Shown here one piece after another: positions 9,767 to 20,918 of a stretch of DNA of 64,000 bases. This DNA comes from Lamellibrachia satsuma. Its lineage: Eukaryota > Annelida > Polychaeta > Sabellida > Siboglinidae. Each line of letters begins with the position of its first letter. Position 1 is the first letter of the stretch. Below the pieces are notes generated by a model. The model worked only from the letters and a program-made list of their open reading frames with translations, did not search any database and was not told the origin of the DNA. The DNA lies in assembly GCA_033239005.1 (NCBI GenBank), contig BSQZ01000101.1, forward strand, positions 1,714,696 to 1,778,695, in the 5' to 3' direction. The position numbers and the translations under genes were made by a program.

Positions 9767-11958
9767 GTATATCTACTTACTTATATAAATATATATTGGA
9801 AACACATGATTTTAGAGTAAAAATACATGAACGTACGTGCCAACTATATTATAATATGTCAGTTGTAAATGCGGCTTAACATATTTATTACAATAGGGCA
9901 ATCAGGACATTCCATCTGAGATTATGATGACAATAATAACCCTATGTGAACACAAATTAAGAGAACACGCAGTTTATTTGGAAGATACTTTCAAAAGTTA
10001 ATGTAGTAAAGATCTGAAAAGACCAAAAGACAACTAAGATTAAAACATAACTGGTAACATGTTTTAGGTATTAAGAAAATATTTAATATGCTGTTTCGAT
10101 AAAATGTTATTGTTTATAATTGAAAAAAGAAAAAAAAGAAAAAATGTATGCAATCAACAACACAACACGGATATAGATATATGTAAAGGCCGAATGAATG
10201 ACGTTTATTGTCGGGATTAAAGGTAACCCCACTTTCAAAGCAATATAAAACAAAGAAATGTGGGCTCCACAACCCAACGCCAGGCTGACTACGCCCAATG
10301 TGAGCCTCGTGGTCGTCGGTTTCAATAGAGCCCACATTTCAACAAAAAGTACTAGCAGTATTCCTAGAACACAAAAAAGAAACAATGGCATTACTATTGT
10401 CATAGAACACCCTTATACCAAATAGCATAATGCCCTACATGCTCTCACGCAGTCTATGAATAAAACTACTTGCTTAAAAATACACTAGCTCTAACTGGAG
10501 TAACTACAAAGGTGGGGCCAATTCGCCCCATTATACGAAGAGTTCTAAAATCCAAGGTGGAAGGGAAACGAGCTGCGTCCCAGCAATAAAACCCGTGAAC
10601 ACTTCTGGAAAAGGCAAAACTCCCATGTCCACTATCGCAAATCAAAAAATGGGAAAGCTTGGAGACATGGAACACCACACTTCCACCAAAGATGTACAAT
10701 TGCTGCTAACCTGTAAACACACAACAGGGAGAAAGATGGGGAGGAGGGTGGGACAAATTTGCAAATCGCATCCACTTGGTATGCTTTCACAAAACGAAGT
10801 GGCTAGTCCAAGTTTGAAATCCGTAGCGTCGCACAGCTGGTGCGCGCTGACTGGTTCAAAATATGGAGGCAAGCAAACTGGGTGACAGAGCGCGTCATCC
10901 AGTTCTGCTGGAATTAGCATATAGAATAAATTAGCAATGAACCAATCATTAATTGTATGTGGTGTTGCTTGCATAAAAACCCATATGCCACCTTGGCTGT
11001 GCCAATATCGCATATTCCCATTAATGCTATCAACAACGCAAGACAAATATAGTGATATGAAAATGCCAAATGAATGACGTTTATTGTGGGGATTAAGGGT
11101 AAGCCCACTTTCAAAGAAATATAAAACAAAGAAACGTGGGCTCCACAACCCAACGCCAGGCTGACTACGCCCAATGCGTGCCTCCTGGACTTCGGATTCA
11201 ATAGAGCCCATATTTCAACACAAAGCAGTAGCAGTATTCCTAGAACAAATAAAAGAAACAGTGGCACTATTATTGTCATAAAACAACATTAAATCAAATA
11301 GCATAATGCACTACATGCTATCACGCTGTCTATGAATACAACTTCCCGCTTAAAAATACACTAGCTCTAACTGGAATAACTACAAAGGTGGGGCCAATTC
11401 GCCACCGGTCATCGACACATTTGACCACCCCACCAACCCATGCAAAAACAAATTAAGAGAACACGCAGTTTATTTGGAAGGTAATTTCAAAAGTTACTGT
11501 ACTAAAAATCTCAAAAGACCAAAAGACAACTAAGATTAAAACATAACTGATAACATGTTTTAGCTATTACGAAAATATTTAATATACTGATTCGATAAGA
11601 TGTTATTGTTTTAATCAAAACAAGAACATACAGTATGCCTTTTTAAACTAAATACACGAGTATCGATAAAACATAATTGAAAACGTTTCATAGCTGTTAC
11701 AAATATATTTTGCATAGTGTTTCGAGATAATTGTATTGTCTAAAATGGAAAAAAACAGATAGAATAACTTTTTGCTGTGAGAAATTAAAATAAACTCATA
11801 TATAGTTCTGAAATTCGTAGGTGATGTTACATAATTCCAACATGTGCAAATGGTCAGGTATAATATTGTAGTGTTAATCGAAAAAGGAACATATGCGTGT
11901 TGTAGCGATATTCTGTAGAAACATTTATGTACTACATAGGCTTAATAATATTTTGTAG

Positions 11959-12072
11959 ACGTGAACGAGTGTTCCAGCAACCCATGTCAAAATGGCGGCT
12001 CGTGCAATGATGGAGTTAACGGCTACACTTGCGCCTGTATTCCTGGTTACGTTGGTTCCGAATGTGGAACAG
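11959..12072 (+). CDS. EGF exon A4
   Basis: A-type exon with the CIPGY and GSEC variant and junction codon GAC, as in A1. This supports a shared origin of units 1 and 4. Intact. Confidence 0.92.
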
Positions 12073-12769
12073 GTATGTCTACTTACTTATATAAATATAT
12101 ATTGGATACACATGATTTTAGGATAAAAATACATGAATGTACGTGTCAAATATATTATAATATGTCAGTTGTAAATGCGCCTTAACATATTTATTACAAT
12201 AAGGATAACAGGACATTCCAGCTGAGCTTATAATGATAATAATAACACGTATGTGAAAACAAATTAAGAGAACACGAAGTTGATTTGGAAGGTAATTTCA
12301 AAAGTTACTGTAGTAAAGATTTCTAAAAGACCAAAAGACAACTAAGATTAAAACATAACTGGTAACATGTTTAGATATTACGAAAATATTTAGTATACCG
12401 TTTCGATAAAATGTTATTGTTTATAATCGATAAAAAACATCCAAAATGCCTTTTTTAACTAAATACACGAGTATCGATCAAACATAATTGAAAACGTTTC
12501 ATAGCTGTTACAAATATATTTTGCGTAGTGTTTCGAAAAAAGTGTATTGTCTAAAATGGATAAAGACAGATGCAATGCCTTTTTGCTGTGTGTAATTGAA
12601 ATAATCTAATACATAGTTCTGAAATTCGTAGGTGATGTTACATAATTCCAATATGTCCAAATGGTCAGGTATAATGTTGTAGTGTTTAACGAACAAGGAA
12701 CATATTCGTGGTGGGGTGATATTATGTAGAAACAGTTTTGTACTACAAAGCCTTAATAATATTTTGTAG

Positions 12770-12883
12770 ACGTGAACGAGTGTTCTAGCAACCCATGTCA
12801 AAATGGCGGAACGTGCAATGATGGAGTTAACGGCTATACATGCTCCTGTGTTCCTGGTTACGTTGGCACCGAATGTGGAACAG
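12770..12883 (+). CDS. EGF exon B4
   Basis: B-type exon with TAT for the Tyr codon. The downstream intron carries the GATATTAGAATAAAAATATATG variant shared with the B7 and B17 introns. Intact. Confidence 0.92.
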
Positions 12884-13280
12884 GTATATCTACTTACTTA
12901 TATAAATATATATTGGAAACACATGATATTAGAATAAAAATATATGAACGTACGTGTCAACTATATTATAATATGTCAGTTGTAAATGCGCCTTAACATA
13001 TTTATTACAATAGGGCTATCAGGACATTCCAGCTGATATTATAATGACAATAATAACACTATGTGAACACAAATTAAGAGAACACGCAGTTTATTTGGAA
13101 GATACTTTCAAAAGTTAATGTAGTAAAGATCTGAAAAGACCTAAAGACAACTAAGATTAAAACATAACTGGTAACATGTTTTAGCTATTAAGAAAATATT
13201 TAATATGCTGTTTCGATAAAATGTTATTGTTTATAATTGAAAAAAGAAAAAAAAGAAAAAATGTATGCAATCAACAACAC

Positions 13281-13290
13281 AACACGGATA
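13281..13290. repeat. Target-site duplication, left copy (Penelope-like element)
   Basis: AACACGGATA abuts the left end of the retroelement and is repeated at 15897-15906. Other units have a single copy running straight into TAGATATATG. The following TA could belong to either side, so the duplication is 10-12 bp. Confidence 0.85.
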
Positions 13291-13381
13291 TATTAATCAT
13301 AATTACCTCTCAAGAAACTTGCAGTTTGTTGTTGGATATTTCGACCGCATCTCGCAGTCTTCTTCAGCAGACTGAAGTTAC
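13290..13381 (-). repeat. Terminal inverted repeat (pLTR-like), left copy
   Basis: This 92-bp stretch is the exact reverse complement of 15768-15859. Read on the - strand it begins with TAACTTCAG, and its first bases supply the TAA stop (13378-13380) of the reverse transcriptase frame. Penelope-like elements often carry such LTR-like terminal repeats in direct or inverted arrangement. Confidence 0.88.
13316..13380 (-). ncRNA. Hammerhead-ribozyme-like motif in the left terminal repeat
   Basis: This is the same sequence as 15769-15833, read on the - strand, which is the sense of the retroelement. It therefore lies downstream of the RT frame in the element transcript, where a self-cleaving motif would process the RNA 3' region. 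Core and stems are described under the right copy. Confidence 0.55.
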
Positions 13382-15750
13382 GGATGTGTCACATGACCAA
13401 TGTCATGTGACACAAGCTGGAGTAGGACTGGTGGGAGCTCCTGGCCGACGTCTCGGTTCAGCGTAGGTTTGTTTCTGTGGATGTTAATCGCCTCCTTTAT
13501 TTTTCTCCTGTGCCAGTTCTCCTCGTGGTCTAGAATATTGACGTCCTTCATAGAGCACTGATGACCTGTGTTCAGTTTGTGTTCACTTATAGCTGATAGG
13601 GGTTGGCGACAAGATAGATGTTCTTTGATTCTTGTGCCAAGTGTTCTGGCTGTTTCTCCTATATAGTGTTGGTCACATTCTGGGCATTGTATGTCATATA
13701 CTACCCCACACTTTGCTGCCTTTGTTGTTCTGTCTTTTGGGTGTACTAACAGTGACCTCAGGGTGTTGATAGGTTTGTGGTAAACCGGGATGTTATAGGA
13801 CTTGAAAATCCTTGCTACTTGTTCTGATAGTTTACTAATGTAGGGCAGACCTATGGCATGTTGTCTTCTGCTGGTTTCTGTGGTAGTGTTCTCCTTCCTT
13901 CTCGTTGGTTGCGTGGTGTTAAACATCCAGGTTTTGTAACCGTTTGCTTTCAGCACTTTCTTGATGTGGTCCACCTCTGTGTTCTTGTCCTCCTCTTCTG
14001 TTATCATGTTTTCTGCCCTTTGGAGGAGTGTCCTGACTACTGAGCGTTTGTGTTCTAGGTGGTGATTAGAATCCCAGTTCAAATATTGGTCCGTGTGGGT
14101 TGCTTTCCGATATATCTTGACCTTGGTTGATCCATCATCATTCAGGCATACACACGTGTCTAGAAAGGCTAACGTATTGTCTTGTTCTGGTTCTACCGTG
14201 AACTTAATGTTCTCGTCCATTGAATTCAGATGGTGTGTGAAATGTTCTACTTCGCTCTCTTGTAATACTGTGAATGTGTCATCTACATACCTCAACCAGA
14301 TGTCTGGAGGATGAGGTGCTTCTCTGATGGCTCTTTCCTCAAAATGTTCCATGTATAGGTTTGCCACTATCGGAGAGACCGGTGAACCCATGGCTGCTCC
14401 CTTCTTCTGTTTGTAGAATACTCCATCATAAATGAAATATGTGGTGTTCAGACAGATTTCTAACAGTGTGATGATCTGATTTACTGATAGTTCACATCTG
14501 TCTTTCAGTGTTGTATCCTGGTTTAGTCGGTCCTTTATCACTGATACCGCCTCTGTCACAGGGATACTCGTGAACAGGGCTGTCACATCAAAAGACACCA
14601 TTTTTCTCCCTGGTGGAACTTCCAATTCTTTGATCTTCTTTACAAATTGTGTGCTGTTTTTCACAAAATGTTCTGTTTTTCCAACTAGTGGGCTCAAAAT
14701 GCTGGCTAGGAGCTTTGCTGTCTTGTATGTGATGCTACCTATACTTGATACTATAGGTCTTAATGGTACATTGTTCTTGTGGACCTTAGGCAATCCATAG
14801 AATTTTGGGACTGTTTCTGATGTAGGGTAGATCCTGTAGTATAGGGCATCTGAGATCGTTTTGGTTCTTTTCCACTCTTTCATGGTGTTAACTAGTTTAC
14901 TTTTGTAAACTTTGGTGGGGTCCCTTTCCAATTTCTTGTAGGTGGTGTCGTCTACTAATAGTCCAGCAATCTTTGCGTCGTAATCTGTGGCCTTCATAAT
15001 CACAGTTGCTCTACCCTTGTCTGCTGGTAGAATCTTGATCGTCTTGTCGCTACGTAACGTTTGAAGTGCTTTCCTTTCTTCCAGTGATATGTTAGATCTC
15101 TTTTTTTGGGCTTTGTGTTTCATCACGGCTTTAGCTACCTCACATCTCAACCCATCGGCCCTGTGTTTTTCTTTGATGTTCTTACATGCTAGTTCTGTTG
15201 TTGTTATCAGATCGTCTATGGGAAGGTTCTGTGGGGTAACCGCAAAATTTAAACCTTTCTTCAATAGGCTGACTTCGTCACTGTCTAAATGTCTGTTCGC
15301 TAGATTAATGACCCACCTCTCTGTGATGTTGTCCGGGTCATCTAGTTGTGGACTGTCCGCTCCGTGTTGTTGTTTGGATAACAGTTGATCATATTTTCGT
15401 TGTTGTCTTTCCCGCGTTTCCCGGAAAGTAGTTTCGTGCGCATGCTCGATGAACGCTGTCACTTCCTCCATTTCCGTTTCTGTTAGTTTCGTACGTAGGT
15501 TCGTTTCTAGCAATTCTTTTTCATCTTGTAATTTGTTCACCGTAAAATGGCACTGAGAAATTCTGATGTTTAACAGTTTCTTCTCTGCTTTTCTCAGGAT
15601 TGTTGACGCTTTTATTCCCTTCACCGTCGATCGTATATGTAGGCTCTTTGGAATTACGTTGTCATGGAGACAACGTGTATTGAAATGGCGGTGGTTCTTC
15701 CAGCAAGCTAACTTCCTCGTCGTTTTCTCCAGCCCCCGTAACGTTTTCAC
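13378..15750 (-). CDS. Penelope-like reverse transcriptase with GIY-YIG endonuclease
   Basis: The product is a 790-codon retroelement polyprotein that copies RNA and nicks target DNA. N-terminal region: the conserved-looking NVIPKSL near residues 31-37. RT domain: FYGLPKVHK at 317-325, motif A VSFDVTALFTSIP at 385-397 (Asp388), GAAMGSPVSP at 451-460, and active site YVDD at 488-491. Endonuclease: GVVYDIQ at 682-688, YIGET at 696-700, Arg708, and probable catalytic Glu753 and Asn765. A Cys cluster C681/C689/C692 with nearby His fits the zinc-finger-like insert of Penelope GIY-YIG domains. Length matches the family. The frame opens at a GTG (15748-15750), not an ATG. It stays open upstream to about 15846 without any ATG, and the first internal ATG is codon 94, beyond the conserved N-terminus. 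The real start is therefore unresolved (non-AUG, spliced leader exon or mutated). Confidence 0.92.
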   Translation of the reverse strand: MKTLRGLEKTTRKLACWKNHRHFNTRCLHDNVIPKSLHIRSTVKGIKASTILRKAEKKLLNIRISQCHFTVNKLQDEKELLETNLRTKLTETEMEEVTAFIEHAHETTFRETRERQQRKYDQLLSKQQHGADSPQLDDPDNITERWVINLANRHLDSDEVSLLKKGLNFAVTPQNLPIDDLITTTELACKNIKEKHRADGLRCEVAKAVMKHKAQKKRSNISLEERKALQTLRSDKTIKILPADKGRATVIMKATDYDAKIAGLLVDDTTYKKLERDPTKVYKSKLVNTMKEWKRTKTISDALYYRIYPTSETVPKFYGLPKVHKNNVPLRPIVSSIGSITYKTAKLLASILSPLVGKTEHFVKNSTQFVKKIKELEVPPGRKMVSFDVTALFTSIPVTEAVSVIKDRLNQDTTLKDRCELSVNQIITLLEICLNTTYFIYDGVFYKQKKGAAMGSPVSPIVANLYMEHFEERAIREAPHPPDIWLRYVDDTFTVLQESEVEHFTHHLNSMDENIKFTVEPEQDNTLAFLDTCVCLNDDGSTKVKIYRKATHTDQYLNWDSNHHLEHKRSVVRTLLQRAENMITEEEDKNTEVDHIKKVLKANGYKTWMFNTTQPTRRKENTTTETSRRQHAIGLPYISKLSEQVARIFKSYNIPVYHKPINTLRSLLVHPKDRTTKAAKCGVVYDIQCPECDQHYIGETARTLGTRIKEHLSCRQPLSAISEHKLNTGHQCSMKDVNILDHEENWHRRKIKEAINIHRNKPTLNRDVGQELPPVLLQLVSHDIGHVTHP

Positions 15751-15767
15751 AACTTCTCGTTCGTGTT

Positions 15768-15859
15768 GTAACTTCAGTCTGCTGAAGAAGACTGCGAGAT
15801 GCGGTCGAAATATCCAACAACAAACTGCAAGTTTCTTGAGAGGTAATTATGATTAATAT
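15768..15859 (+). repeat. Terminal inverted repeat (pLTR-like), right copy
   Basis: Exact inverse of 13290-13381. In element orientation it lies upstream of the RT frame, 17 bp from the GTG at 15750, and carries the hammerhead-like motif in antisense. Confidence 0.88.
15769..15833 (+). ncRNA. Hammerhead-ribozyme-like motif in the right terminal repeat
   Basis: The core is CTGAAGA (15782-15788), matching CUGANGA. One extra A follows, then a 6-bp stem II GACTGC/GCGGTC (15790-15795 with 15801-15806, one G-U pair) closing loop GAGAT, then GAAA (15807-15810). TATC follows, so stem III would be the palindrome AUAU, which only pairs between two molecules, with C15814 as the cleavage-site base. Stem I ends can pair: AACTTCAG (15770-15777) with CTGCAAGTT (15825-15833, one bulged C). 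Hammerheads with tiny palindromic stem III that work as dimers are known from Penelope-like elements. The extra A beside stem II may weaken activity, so activity is inferred, not shown. Confidence 0.55.
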
Positions 15860-15896
15860 TAATAACCAAGAAACCGGATCATCTATCCATTCAAGG

Positions 15897-15906
15897 AACA
15901 CGGATA
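15897..15906. repeat. Target-site duplication, right copy (Penelope-like element)
   Basis: AACACGGATA repeats 13281-13290; the host spacer resumes directly after it with TAGATATATG. Confidence 0.85.
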
Positions 15907-17691
15907 TAGATATATGTAAAGGCCGAATGAATGACGTTTATTGTCGGGATTAAAGGTAACCCCACTTTCAAAGCAATAAAAAACAAAGAAATGTGGGCTC
16001 CACAACCCAACGCCAGGCTGACTACGTCCAATGTGAGCCTCGTGGTCGTCGGTTTCAATAAAGCCCACATTTCAACAAAAAGTACTAGCAGTATTCTTAG
16101 AACACAAAAAAGAAACAATGGCATTATTATTGTCATAGAACACCCTAATACCAAATAGCATAATGCCCTACATGCCCTTACGCAGTCTATGAATAAAACT
16201 ACTTGCTTAAAAATACACTATCTCTAACTGGAGTAACTACAAAGGTGGGGCCAATTCGCCCCATTATACGAAGAGTTCTAAAATCCAAGGTGGAAGGGAA
16301 ACGAGCTGCGTCCCAGCATTAAAACCCGTGAACACTTCTGGAAAAGCCAAAAATCCCATGTCCACTATCGCAAATTAAAAAATGGGAAAGCTTGGAGACA
16401 TGGAACACCACACTTCCACCAAAGATGTACAATTGCTGTTAACCTGTCAACACACAACAGGGAGAAAGATGGGGAGGAGGGTGGGACAAATTTGCAAATC
16501 GCATCCACTTGGTATGCTTTCACAAAACGAAGTGGCTAGTCCAAGTTTGAAATCTGTAGCGTCGCACAGCTGGTGCGCGCTGACTGGTTCAAAATATGGA
16601 GGCAGGCAAACTGGGTCACAGAGCGCGTCATCCAGTTCTGCTGGAATTAGCATATAGAATAAATTAGCAATGAACCAATCATTAATTGTATGTGGTGTTG
16701 CTTGCATAAAAACCCATATGCCACCTTGGCTGTGCCAATATCGCATATTCCCATTAATGCTATCAACAACGCAAGACAAATATAGTGATATGAAAATGCC
16801 AAATGAATGACGTTTATTGTGGGGATTAAGGGTAAGCCCACTTTCAAAGAAATGTAAAACAAAGAAACGTGGGCTCCACAACCCAACGCCAGGCTGAATA
16901 CGCCCAATGCGAGCCTCCTGGACTTCGGGTTCAATAGAGCCCATATTTCAACACAAAGCAGTAGCAGTATTCCTAGAACAAATAAAAGAAACAGTGGCAC
17001 TATTATTGTCATAGAACAACATTAAATCAAATAGCATAATGCACTACATGCGATCACGCTGTCTATGAATACAACTACCTGCTTAAAAATACACTAGCTC
17101 TAACTGGAATAACTACAAAGGTGGGGCCAATTCGCCACCGGTCACCGACACATTTGACCACCCCACTAACCCATGCGAAAACAAATTAAGAGAACACGCA
17201 GTTTATTTGGAAGGTAATTTCAAAAGTTACTGTACTAAAAATCTCAAAAGACCAAAAGACAACTAAGATTAAAACATAACTGATAACATGTTTTAGCTAT
17301 TACGAAAATATTTAATATACTGATTCGATAAGATGTTATTGTTTTAATCTAAACAAGAACATACAGTATGCCTTTTTAAACTAAATACACGAGTATCGAT
17401 AAAACATAATTGAAAACGTTTCATAGCTGTTACAAATATATTTTGCATAGTGTTTCGAGATAATTGTATTGTCTAAAATGGAAAAAAACAGATAGAATAA
17501 CTTTTTGCTGTGAGAAATTAAAATAAACTCATACATAGTTCTGAAATTCGTAGGTGATGTTACATAATTCCAACATGTGCAAATGGTCAGGTATAATATT
17601 GTAGTGTTAATCGAAAAAGGAACACATGCGTGTTGTAGCGATATTCTGTAGAAACATTTATGTACTACATAGGCTTAATAATATTTTGTAG

Positions 17692-17805
17692 ATGTGAACG
17701 AGTGTTCCAGCAACCCATGTCAAAATGGCGGCTCGTGCAATGATGGAGTTAACGGCTACACTTGCGCCTGTGTTCCTGGTTACGTTGGTACCGAATGTGG
17801 AACAG
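17692..17805 (+). CDS. EGF exon A5
   Basis: Majority A sequence (junction codon GAT). Splice sites and cysteines intact. Confidence 0.92.
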
Positions 17806-18502
17806 GTATGTCTACTTACTTATATAAATATATATTGGATACACATGATTTTAGGATAAAAATACATGAACTTACGTGTCAAATATATTATAATATGTCA
17901 GTTGTAAATGCGCCTTAACATATTTATTACAATAAGGATAACAGGACATTCCAGCTGAGCTTATGATGATAATAATAACACGTATGTGAAAACAAATTAA
18001 GAGAACACGAAGTTGATTTGGAAGGTAATTTCAAAAGTTACTGTAGTAAAGATTTCTAAAAGACCAAAAGACAACTAAGATTAAAACATAATTGGTAACA
18101 TGTTTTAGATATTACGAAAATATTTAATATACCGTTTCGATAAAATGTTATTGTTAATAATCGATAAAAAACATCCAAAATGCCTTTTTAACTAAATATA
18201 CGAGTATCGATCAAACATAATTGAAAAAGTTTCATAACTGTTACAAATATAGTTTGCGTAGTGTATCGAAAAAAGTGTATTGTCTGAAATGGAAAAAGAC
18301 AGATACAATGCCTTTTTGCTGTGTGTAATTAAAATAATCTTATACATAGTTCTGAAATTCGTAGGTGATGTTACATAATTCCAATATGTCCAAATGGTCA
18401 GGTATAATGTTGTATTGTTTAACGAACAAGGAACATATTCGTGGTGGGGTGATATTATGTAGAAATAGTGTTGTACTACAAATCCTTAATAATATTTTGT
18501 AG

Positions 18503-18616
18503 ACGTGAACGAGTGTTCTAGCAACCCATGTCAAAATGGCGGAACGTGCAATGATGGAGTTAACGGCTACACATGCTCCTGTGTTCCTGGTTACGTTGGC
18601 ACCGAATGTGGAACAG
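18503..18616 (+). CDS. EGF exon B5
   Basis: Majority B sequence, bounded by TTTTGTAG and AACAG|GTATAT. A one-base deletion about 35 bp into the downstream intron (ATATTGAAACAC) removes the fortuitous read-through frame seen after other B exons but does not touch the exon. Confidence 0.92.
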
Positions 18617-20804
18617 GTATATCTACTTACTTATATAAATATATATTGAAACACATGATTTTAGAGTAAAAATACATGAACGTACGTGCCAACTATATTA
18701 TAATATGTCAGTTGTAAATGCGGCTTAACATATTTATTACAATAGGGCAATCAGGACATTCCATCTGAGATTATGATGACAATAATAACCCTATGTGAAC
18801 ACAAATTAAGAGAACACGCAGTTTATTTGGAAGATACTTTCAAAAGTTAATGTAGTAAAGATCTGAAAAGACCAAAAGACAACTAAGATTAAAACATAAC
18901 TGGTAACATGTTTTAGCTATTAAGAAAATATTTAATATGCTGTTTCGATAAAATGTTATTGTTTATAATTGAAAAAAGAAAAAAGAAAAAATGTATGCAA
19001 TCAACAACACAACACGGATATAGATATATGTAAAGGCCGAATGAATGACGTTTATTGTCGGGATTAAAGGTAACCCCACTTTCAAAGCAATAAAAAACAA
19101 AGAAATGTGGGCTCCACAACCCAACGCCAGGCTGACTACGTCCAATGTGAGCCTCGTGGTCGTCGGTTTCAATAAAGCCCACATTTCAACAAAAAGTACT
19201 AGCAGTATTCTTAGAACACAAAAAGAAACAATGGCATTACTATTGTCATAGAACACCCTTATACCAAATAGCATAATGCCCTACATGCCCTTACGCAGTC
19301 TATGAATAAAACTACTTGCTTAAAAATACACTATCTCTAACTGGAGTAACTACAAAGGTGGGGCCAATTCGCCCCATTATACGAGGAGTTCTAAAATCCA
19401 AGGTGGAAGGGAAACGAGCTGCGTCCCAGCATTAAAACCCGTGAACACTTCTGGAAAAGCCAAAAATCCCATGTCCACTATCGCAAATTAAAAAATGGGA
19501 AAGCTTGGAGACATGGAACACCACACTTCCACCAAAGATGTACAATTGCTGTTAACCTGTCAACACACAACAGGGAGAAAGATGGGGAGGAGGGTGGGAC
19601 AAATTTGCAAATCGCATCCACTTGGTATGCTTTCACAAAACGAAGTGGCTAGTCCAAGTTTGAAATCTGTAGCGTCGCACAGCTGGTGCGCGCTGACTGG
19701 TTCAAAATATGGAGGCAGGCAAACTGGGTCACAGAGCGCGTCATCCAGTTCTGCTGGAATTAGCATATAGAATAAATTAGCAATGAACCAATCATTAATT
19801 GTATGTGGTGTTGCTTGCATAAAAACCCATATGCCACCTTGGCTGTGCCAATATCGCATATTCCCATTAATGCTATCAACAACGCAAGACAAATATAGTG
19901 ATATGAAAATGCCAAATGAATGACGTTTATTGTGGGGATTAAGGGTAAGCCCACTTTCAAAGAAATGTAAAACAAAGAAACGTGGGCTCCACAACCCAAC
20001 GCCAGGCTGAATACGCCCAATGCGAGCCTCCTGGACTTCGGGTTCAATAGAGCCCATATTTCAACACAAAGCAGTAGCAGTATTCCTAGAACAAATAAAA
20101 GAAACAGTGGCACTATTATTGTCATAGAACAACATTAAATCAAATAGCATAATGCACTACATGCGATCACGCTGTCTATGAATACAACTACCTGCTTAAA
20201 AATACACTAGCTCTAACTGGAATAACTACAAAGGTGGGGCCAATTCGCCACCGGTCACCGACACATTTGACCACCCCACTAACCCATGCGAAAACAAATT
20301 AAGAGAACACGCAGTTTATTTGGAAGGTAATTTCAAAAGTTACTGTACTAAAAATCTCAAAAGACCAAAAGACAACTAAGATTAAAACATAACTGATAAC
20401 ATGTTTTAGCTATTACGAAAATATTTAATATACTGATTCGATAAGATGTTATTGTTTTAATCTAAACAAGAACATACAGTATGCCATTTTAAACTAAATA
20501 CACGAGTATCGATAAAACATAATTGAAAACGTTTCATAGCTGTTACAAATATATTTTGCATAGTGTTTCGAGATAATTGTATTGTCTAAAATGGAAAAAA
20601 ACAGATAGAATAACTTTTTGCTGTGAGAAATTAAAATAAACTCATACATAGTTCTGAAATTCGTAGGTGATGTTACATAATTCCAACATGTGCAAATGGT
20701 CAGGTATAATATTGTAGTGTTAATCGAAAAAGGAACATATGCGTGTTGTAGCGATATTCTGTAGAAACATTTATGTACTACATAGGCTTAATAATATTTT
20801 GTAG

Positions 20805-20918
20805 ATGTGAACGAGTGTTCCAGCAACCCATGTCAAAATGGCGGCTCGTGCAATGATGGAGTTAACGGCTACACTTGCGCCTGTGTTCCTGGTTACGTTG
20901 GTACCGAATGTGGAACAG
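20805..20918 (+). CDS. EGF exon A6
   Basis: Majority A sequence (junction codon GAT). Intact. Confidence 0.92.

Larger units (their letters stand above)
8839..11958 (+). repeat. EGF repeat unit 3
   Basis: Contains exon A3, short intron 8953-9652, exon B3 and long intron 9767-11958, with spacer elements at about 10192-10527 and 11069-11403. The second half of the long intron switches to the variant set seen at 1-450 (for example GCGTGCCTCC), so a recombination or duplication boundary lies inside it. Confidence 0.9.
13291..15896 (-). mobile_element. Penelope-like retroelement (RT plus GIY-YIG endonuclease)
   Basis: This insertion of about 2.6 kb on the - strand has a single long frame coding for a Penelope-type RT and a C-terminal GIY-YIG endonuclease. 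It has 92-bp inverted terminal repeats and a further 37 bp outside the right repeat (15860-15896). A 10-12 bp target duplication flanks it, and the empty site exists in all the other units. The frame is unbroken and the two repeats are identical, so the insertion is young. It lies antisense to the EGF gene in the long intron of unit 4. It is close to full length; whether it is mobile cannot be told because the translation start is unclear. Confidence 0.92.
11959..17691 (+). repeat. EGF repeat unit 4 with Penelope-like insertion
   Basis: Contains exon A4, short intron 12073-12769, exon B4 and long intron 12884-17691. The 5733-bp length falls to 3117 bp when the retroelement and one target copy (2616 bp) are removed. 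Spacer elements lie at about 15925-16260 and 16802-17136, both to the right of the insertion. The first element shares the variant CCCTAATACC with unit 1 only. Confidence 0.9.
17692..20804 (+). repeat. EGF repeat unit 5
   Basis: Contains exon A5, short intron 17806-18502, exon B5 and long intron 18617-20804, with spacer elements at about 19039-19373 and 19915-20249. The second element carries the GGCTGAATACGCC variant, also found in the unit 4 tail and unit 10. Confidence 0.9.

Noticed and set aside
15662..15901. 79-codon frame on the - strand at the right end of the Penelope-like element, as an upstream ORF
   Set aside because: It is in another frame from the reverse transcriptase and mostly translates the terminal repeat. 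Its ATG lies at the target-site edge, so it is probably incidental.
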